A DNA stretch of 64,000 nt from positions 27,766,781 to 27,830,780 of the forward strand of contig NC_092706.1 in NCBI RefSeq assembly GCF_964275005.1, in the 5' to 3' direction. The notes below the pieces were generated by a model, which saw only the letters and a list, made by a program, of their open reading frames with translations, searched no databases and was not told the origin of the DNA. This document shows, piece after piece, positions 58,795 to 64,000 of the stretch; within the stretch, counting starts at the first letter, position 1; each line of letters begins with the position of its first letter. A program made the position numbers and the translations under genes. Origin of the DNA: Diadema setosum (taxonomy: Eukaryota > Echinodermata > Echinoidea > Diadematoida > Diadematidae).

Positions 58795-59060
58795 TTCATT
58801 TGATGAAAATTGGTTTTCAAATGGCCGAGATATCAAAAAAGCGATAATAATAAAAGGTGATTGACCACGCCTTTTATTAGGATCTCTTTGTTTCACCTTG
58901 TTTTTGGATATCTCAATCATTTCAAAACCGATTTTCATCAAATAAACTTTTCATTCCCCTTAGAATTGTATGCTCTTTGACATCTCATAGAGTGGTTTCT
59001 GAATATCTTTCAAACATTAAAAGCTAAATCCTCACCTCAACCAGAACGGTACAGTCAGGT
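58795..59060. mobile_element. Palindromic repeat with GATGAAAATTGGTTTTC motif, copy 1
   Basis: tttgatgaaaattggtttt (58799) and its inverse aaaaccgattttcatcaaa (58923) face each other. The outer part ends cctcaaccagaacggtacag. A related, reversed copy is at 60810-61190. These are halves of an inverted-repeat element. Confidence 0.5.
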
Positions 59061-60809
59061 TAATATACAAATTATGTAATTACAATTAAAAATACATCAG
59101 ACATGGTCTCACAAAGTATGCACATAGTATGTACTGTAAAACAGTTCAGTCATAAATGACGATTTTTAATCACCGGCCATCCAATGGCCTGACAATGTAC
59201 TTTTACAAATTTGCAAGTACATGTATGACTCGCGTGACAGTAACAGTGTATACCATTGTATTCATTCATATCCATTTGCTTAAATGATAGAAACAATGCT
59301 ACTACAGTGTATTAGGATCATTTCACTGGTACTTATGAACGTACATGAAGATATCAAATTGCAGAAAATATTGTGCAGCTGATGGATTATGATGACTCTT
59401 ACAAAAAAGAAAAGAACAAGGTTTAACAATGTCGACCACATGTAAACTCTGTCGAAAAATAACAAAGTTGTCAAACACAAAATTACTGCATGTACATGAC
59501 TTTATTTATCGCTATACATGTGAGATGTTAAGAGAGTAGAGACTCCCCGAACCTACTTGAGATGTTGGATTTTAAGTAACTTGTCTCAGTTCCAGCAGGA
59601 TAGTTTTGTTCAACCTTCCTGTGAACATCATTATCATATTCAGCCCATCCTCCTCTTGGCCCCCAAACAATACATAACACAATGTATCAAGTATCCCTGT
59701 TTCCCTAACAACATGAGTGGGCCACTAAAATCCTTCAGTTTTGGACACGTGATATTTTGATAGACGTCCAGACTGACTGCAAGTGCCCAACCACCTGTCT
59801 TCGTATACCGGGTAGCCCTGAATAAGGCCAACAACAGTTTGTCCAGAGTAGCCACAATTAAGATAGTAAGATTACCACTTATCAAGCCTGGTATAATGTT
59901 TCCCTTGTCCAATGGTCAGTCCAGATGAGAAGGTGGTAACTGTGGGAATACAGTTCCTCAGCATTATCAAATGACCACAGCTTCCCTTTTTACATAACCT
60001 CCCGTCAAAAATATTTTCTGCTCACATGTATGTCAGGACATTCTTAATTAATTTACCTTATCTAAAGTCTTGTATATTGTCCAGACCTAAATAATTCTAT
60101 TGTTCATTCCCAATGTTTAACTGTATGGTTTTTACCTTCTGAGCAGTCACAAGTATATGGTATGATCACATAATTTTTGATTAGTGACAAATCCTTATTA
60201 CCAACTACATAATAATGTACTTTGTCAGAATGGCATTACAATGTACAGTACGTTAGCCATGTTCGGTAGTTTTATCCTCTACTACACTAGTAATGTGTTA
60301 AATATTTAGAAATTAGAAATGCAAGACAGTGAGATGGACAATACATGAACATGCAAATATAGTATCTGCCAACTTTCCTGAACTACATGTAGTACAGAAT
60401 AAATCCTGATAAAAAGGCATTATTATAAAGAGAGAGATGACTGTCAGTGTCCCCGGATTTAATCAACTGTAGCCATCTGAGATTTTTCTTATGCCTATGA
60501 AATGTGGAGCGACTCTGTGGCTTATTCAAGCTTAGGAGACACTTTCTGGGATATTTGGATAGACATTCTAGCATTCTCTGAGGTGGCTTTTGATGAATTG
60601 TGTGATTTTAACAATTTCCAAAGTCATAAGCCACTTACACGTATACAGGATTATTGTCACTTTTTGACACGTCTTGGACCTGGCAAGGATTGTCAATGAG
60701 AGTAAACTTCAGTTCGATCTAACCAATCACCTTCAGCCTTTACATGACATTGCAATGTTCATGTCTATTCATAGTTTACTATTTTTGACAATTTCACTAA
60801 GAATGTGTT
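59061..60809. other. No feature recognised
   Basis: AT-rich single-copy sequence. A 90-codon minus-strand frame at 59640-59912 contains LLGKQGY, faintly like the LLGDSGY of Harbinger transposases, but the surroundings do not match. Nothing else stands out. Confidence 0.4.
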
Positions 60810-61190
60810 AAAGGGATGGTACAGTATTGATGGAGATGAAAATTAGGCTTTAACTTTTTTTTTTTTGCGAGATACCAAGAAAACACTTACGAAATAGTAC
60901 AGAGCATACCATTTTAAGAGGAATTCAAAGTTTATTTGACAAAAATCGGGTTTGGAATAGCTGAAACATCAAAAAACAAAGTAAAACAAAACGATCATAG
61001 TAAAATGTAGGTCCCACACTTTATTAGGATCACTCTGTTTTGGATATCTTGGCCATTTCAAAACCAATTTTCATCAAAGAAACATTGAATCCATCTTGGA
61101 ATTGCATGCTCTTTCATATTTCATAAGAGGTGTCTCACTATCTCACCAAAAAAAAAAAAAAAAATGAAAAATTAAAAAAACCTGAAGTTA
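60810..61190. mobile_element. Palindromic repeat with GATGAAAATTGGTTTTC-like motif, copy 2
   Basis: It begins ttaaagggatggtacagtattg and contains ttgacaaaaatcgggtttgg facing aaaaccaattttcatcaaag, followed by a poly-A run and a second ttaaagggac near 61188. It belongs to the same family as 58795-59060. Confidence 0.5.
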
Positions 61191-62434
61191 AAGGGACATA
61201 TTCCAGACAATTTTCATAATTTCACATCATGTAGTACATAAATCGACTACTCAGTACTCCATGTATAGATTTGTGGAATTTGTTGTGGTTCTTGAGCAGA
61301 GAAACAATACTTTGAGAAACCTTAAACAAATTACACTGAACAAGGATGATGACATAGGAGGTTGACACATGGGGTGTTTCAGAAATGTAGCAGTGTAATT
61401 CCATTACAATACCGCTTGATTGCGAGTTCACCTGTGAATAATCTATGAATGCCTTCTTCTTTTGTTCTGCTTCCTTGAGCCCTAACTCATGCATTCTTAT
61501 GTGACTCTGCCATGTCATCATCCTTGTTCATTGCAATTTGTTCTAAATTTTGAAAATATTCTTGTTCTTCATCCCAATTATCACAAGTTCTAAAACTCTG
61601 TTCTCAGTATTACTAATTTATAGTTGTTCAAATGTAAAAATCTGAAAATCATCCGGTCTCCTTTAAGCCTCCACCAAAACTATATGATCCATTTAAATGT
61701 AACTGATGTACACTGTACACTTTAAGATTCTTTAACTCAACATTAATTCAATGGGGTCTACATGTATATCCACTGTTTGTATATATGCATATACTTTTTT
61801 GGGATAAAGTAAACCAGTTGAATAGAAAAGGGTAACTATTTATTTGACAGCATGTATTCGATGATCAAACAACATGCTTCATTGCTAATAAGCCATGATT
61901 ACATTTCTGGTGATATTTATATTTGTTTAGTGAGACAGAGGACTAACAAAATATTATTGTTGCCATTTCATACAATAGCGTAGTGTCTTACGATAGTCGT
62001 AATACAGTAACAAAGAAGTTCGGATGATGAGACTCATGACCTGAAATAATATGAAATTATTGTAATGCAATGTCTTTAAATGAGATGTCATTTTCTTTAC
62101 ATTTAGATATAGTTGTAATCACATTTACATTCTATAAAGCAATAAATGTTAGACATTTTACTGCTGATATATGAATTGCCATTCATCAAAAATTGACGAG
62201 AAAAGAAAGAGAAGTATATGATATGCAAATAAATTTCACTTGCGGAGAGGGCAATCATTCAAATGAAATATGGTTCTCAATCATTTTTGCAGTGTATGAC
62301 CACAGAGGGAAAAATACCATTGATATTTTATTTGAGTATGTAACGAGTACAGCTAATATGATCCCGCCAACTAATTCTTGCCAGTGGATGCATTAAACAA
62401 GAGGATTACAGTATTCTACTGACGGGATATTTAC
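61191..62434. other. No gene recognised; weak minus-strand ORF
   Basis: A 99-codon minus-strand frame (61222-61521) starts MMTWQSHIRMHELGLKEAEQ, faintly like the C-terminal helix of Myb/SANT-type partner proteins of Harbinger elements. No domain can be shown. The 3' exons expected for the transposase at 62435-63659 are not found here. Confidence 0.3.
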
Positions 62435-63659
62435 ATTGATCGAATACCTCTTCTTCCTGTTAAGGAAGTACAGGGCTTGTTCCCTACCAGGACTCCTTAT
62501 TGAGACATGAGTCCTATCGATAGCACCTATGACTCCTGGATAGCGGCAGTACTCATAGAATTTCTGCTGGGTAGATTCAATCTCTTCTCTCGTAGTTGGA
62601 AACCTGATGAATTCTCTCTTCCTCCTTGCGATGGCTTCCAAAACGTCTCTGATGACTCTGCAAACAGACCACTGTGACATTGATGCCTCGTCCCCATGCA
62701 TCTGCTGGAATGAATCTGAATAAAAATATGAAACCACTTAAATAGATTTTTGCGTGGATAATCCTTTATCAAATGCAATTGTACACATTTGATTAAAATA
62801 CAAAGAAATATATAATTTGATTTAAGCCTGTGAAAATGACTGATCCTACTCCCATAGAAATAAGTTCCAAATGCAACAATTTCCCATGTAAACTGGAGTA
62901 TCCCCCCCCCCAACAACAACAAAAATGGTACAAAATGATACGAAGAAAAATGTTTGGCAGCTCTGTTAAATCACTGGTATGAGGAAAACAATTAAAAGTC
63001 TAAATAAAAGAAAAGCTGAGCAATACTAACATTAAGAGAGAGTATGCAGATCTAGTGCTCACCAGGGTACACATAATCTCCTGTATTACCAACCTTTAGG
63101 GAACCTCCAGCTCCCTCCCATTATGGATGGTCCCACAGAGATTGGTTATAAACATATAAAATGCAATTTGTAAAATTTAATGAGCAAAAATGTATTAACT
63201 TACCAACGGCATAAAAGTAGAGAGTGGTCAACACCTGCACATGAACAGGTAGTGCATCATTCCAATCTGTGTCCCTCCTCAGATCACCTCCAAGCATATT
63301 GATGAGGTGGAGTGCAGAGTATCTTTCGAAAATCTGTAGCTCACTTGAAAAGCTTCATCCTCATACAGTTCAAATGGATTCCGCCTGTCAGCCGATCCTC
63401 TTCGAGGCCTTTCAGCTCTCTAGGAATGTACGGAGGAATAATTTGGACAATAATATACATGTAGTTAGAAAATATGTGGTAAAACAAAATGATTCTCCTT
63501 GTTGGTCATAAAACATATTCAATAATGAGGTTTATGAAACAAATATCTACTATTCTGTTAACATTCCTTGGTGCTGTTCACCTCAGCTCTACCCAAGAAT
63601 GATAGCAGGGTCGGTACAAACAACTCCTTGGGAGTGAGCATTTCTTCTACTATCCTCAT
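62435..63659 (-). pseudogene. HARBI1-like PIF/Harbinger transposase, partial and frameshifted
   Basis: DNA-transposon nuclease, or a domesticated relative. Three minus-strand exons fit. Exon 1 is 63659-63582 (MRIVEEMLTPKELF, weakest). Exon 2 is 63419-63204 (RRNPFELYEDEAFQVSYRF, then a one-base frame change near 63320, then NMLGGDLRRDTDWNDALP and VQVLTTLYFYAV), ending at a gtaagt donor. Exon 3 is 62715-62435 after a tttttattcag acceptor (DSFQQMHGDEASMSQWSVCR, EFIRFPTTREEIES, YPGVIGAIDRTHVSI, FLNRKKRYSIN), ending before gtaaat. The exon 2-3 phase joins exactly, and the order follows HARBI1: helix-turn-helix region, then the first catalytic Asp (GAID.TH). The second and third acidic residues lie in 3' exons not seen to the left. 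The frameshift and missing end suggest a decayed copy. Confidence 0.7.
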
Positions 63660-64000
63660 GATCAGTCAATACTTGGTGTTATTTCATCTTAATTGAAAAA
63701 AAAAAACAACAACAACAACAACTTTAAGGTGAACAAGAGTATTGGGGAGAACATAACTGTTATATGCTTAAAACAGTAATGTGCCGCTTAATTGTCCATC
63801 TAACTCACTTTCATAGGACGACAAAATAAAAATGAAATACACAAAGACAATAAATTGTCGTCACTAATGTCAGTTTTTTCAACTGTCAACTGGTGATTAT
63901 CATGAATTTCTTGAGCCAAATGATCAGTTGTAAAGTACTTGCATAGTCCAGTCAGTAGAATACACAGAATTAAATAGGTGATCTTTAAAATGTCATTATT
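63660..64000. other. No feature recognised
   Basis: AT-rich sequence upstream of the transposase fragment with an (AAC)n stretch near 63707-63721. Nothing further. Confidence 0.4.

Noticed and set aside
59640-59912. Minus-strand frame with LLGKQGY as a possible C-terminal Harbinger exon
   Set aside because: The match is limited to a few residues, catalytic Asp is absent, flanking residues do not align, and no splice signals link it to 62435.

Overview
The window looks like a piece of an echinoderm nuclear genome, most likely a sea urchin. It is AT-rich, microsatellite-rich and almost entirely non-coding. It carries two intronless Toll-like receptor (TLR) genes, which fits the large families of single-exon TLRs known from echinoids. 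It also holds a fold-back transposon whose inverted ends are arrays of a 15-bp repeat, the layout recalled for the TU family of sea urchins. The species cannot be named from sequence alone.

Layout. 1-4.29 kb: an inverted-repeat element cut by the window edge, with a TA-flanked MITE in its left arm, a compound palindrome, and a 5'-truncated LINE with a 17-bp target-site duplication. 4.29-29.3 kb and 30.68-57.16 kb: two direct copies of one segment of about 25-26 kb (units 1 and 2), both ending in a (TA)n tract. Each carries one TLR gene, a decayed L1/Tx1-like LINE about 1.1 kb downstream of it, and long matching non-coding flanks. 57.2-64 kb: single-copy sequence with several short palindromic repeats and, at the right edge on the minus strand, a broken HARBI1-like (PIF/Harbinger) transposase gene.

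The TLR of unit 1 (16897-19653) is intact at 918 residues: signal peptide, LRR ectodomain with cysteine caps, one membrane span and a TIR domain. The TLR of unit 2 (39929-42666) has a net 16-nt deletion that shifts the frame inside the LRRs, and it has lost a capping cysteine. Both share an unusual TIR domain without a normal box 1 and without the Pro-Gly of the BB loop.

Because the two units are alignable by eye, each serves as the empty-site control for the other. Unit 1 alone gained the fold-back element, a local triplication, an 85-bp TTAA-flanked MITE and two LINE 3' ends. Unit 2 alone gained a solo LTR with a 5-bp target duplication, two MITEs inside the old LINE, a tandem-repeat element near 53-54 kb, and an ORF1-like gene that is itself split by a 3.6-kb element with a 9-bp target duplication. 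That 3.6-kb element carries a satellite array, which in turn holds a palindromic MITE. No tRNA, rRNA or CRISPR locus was recognised.
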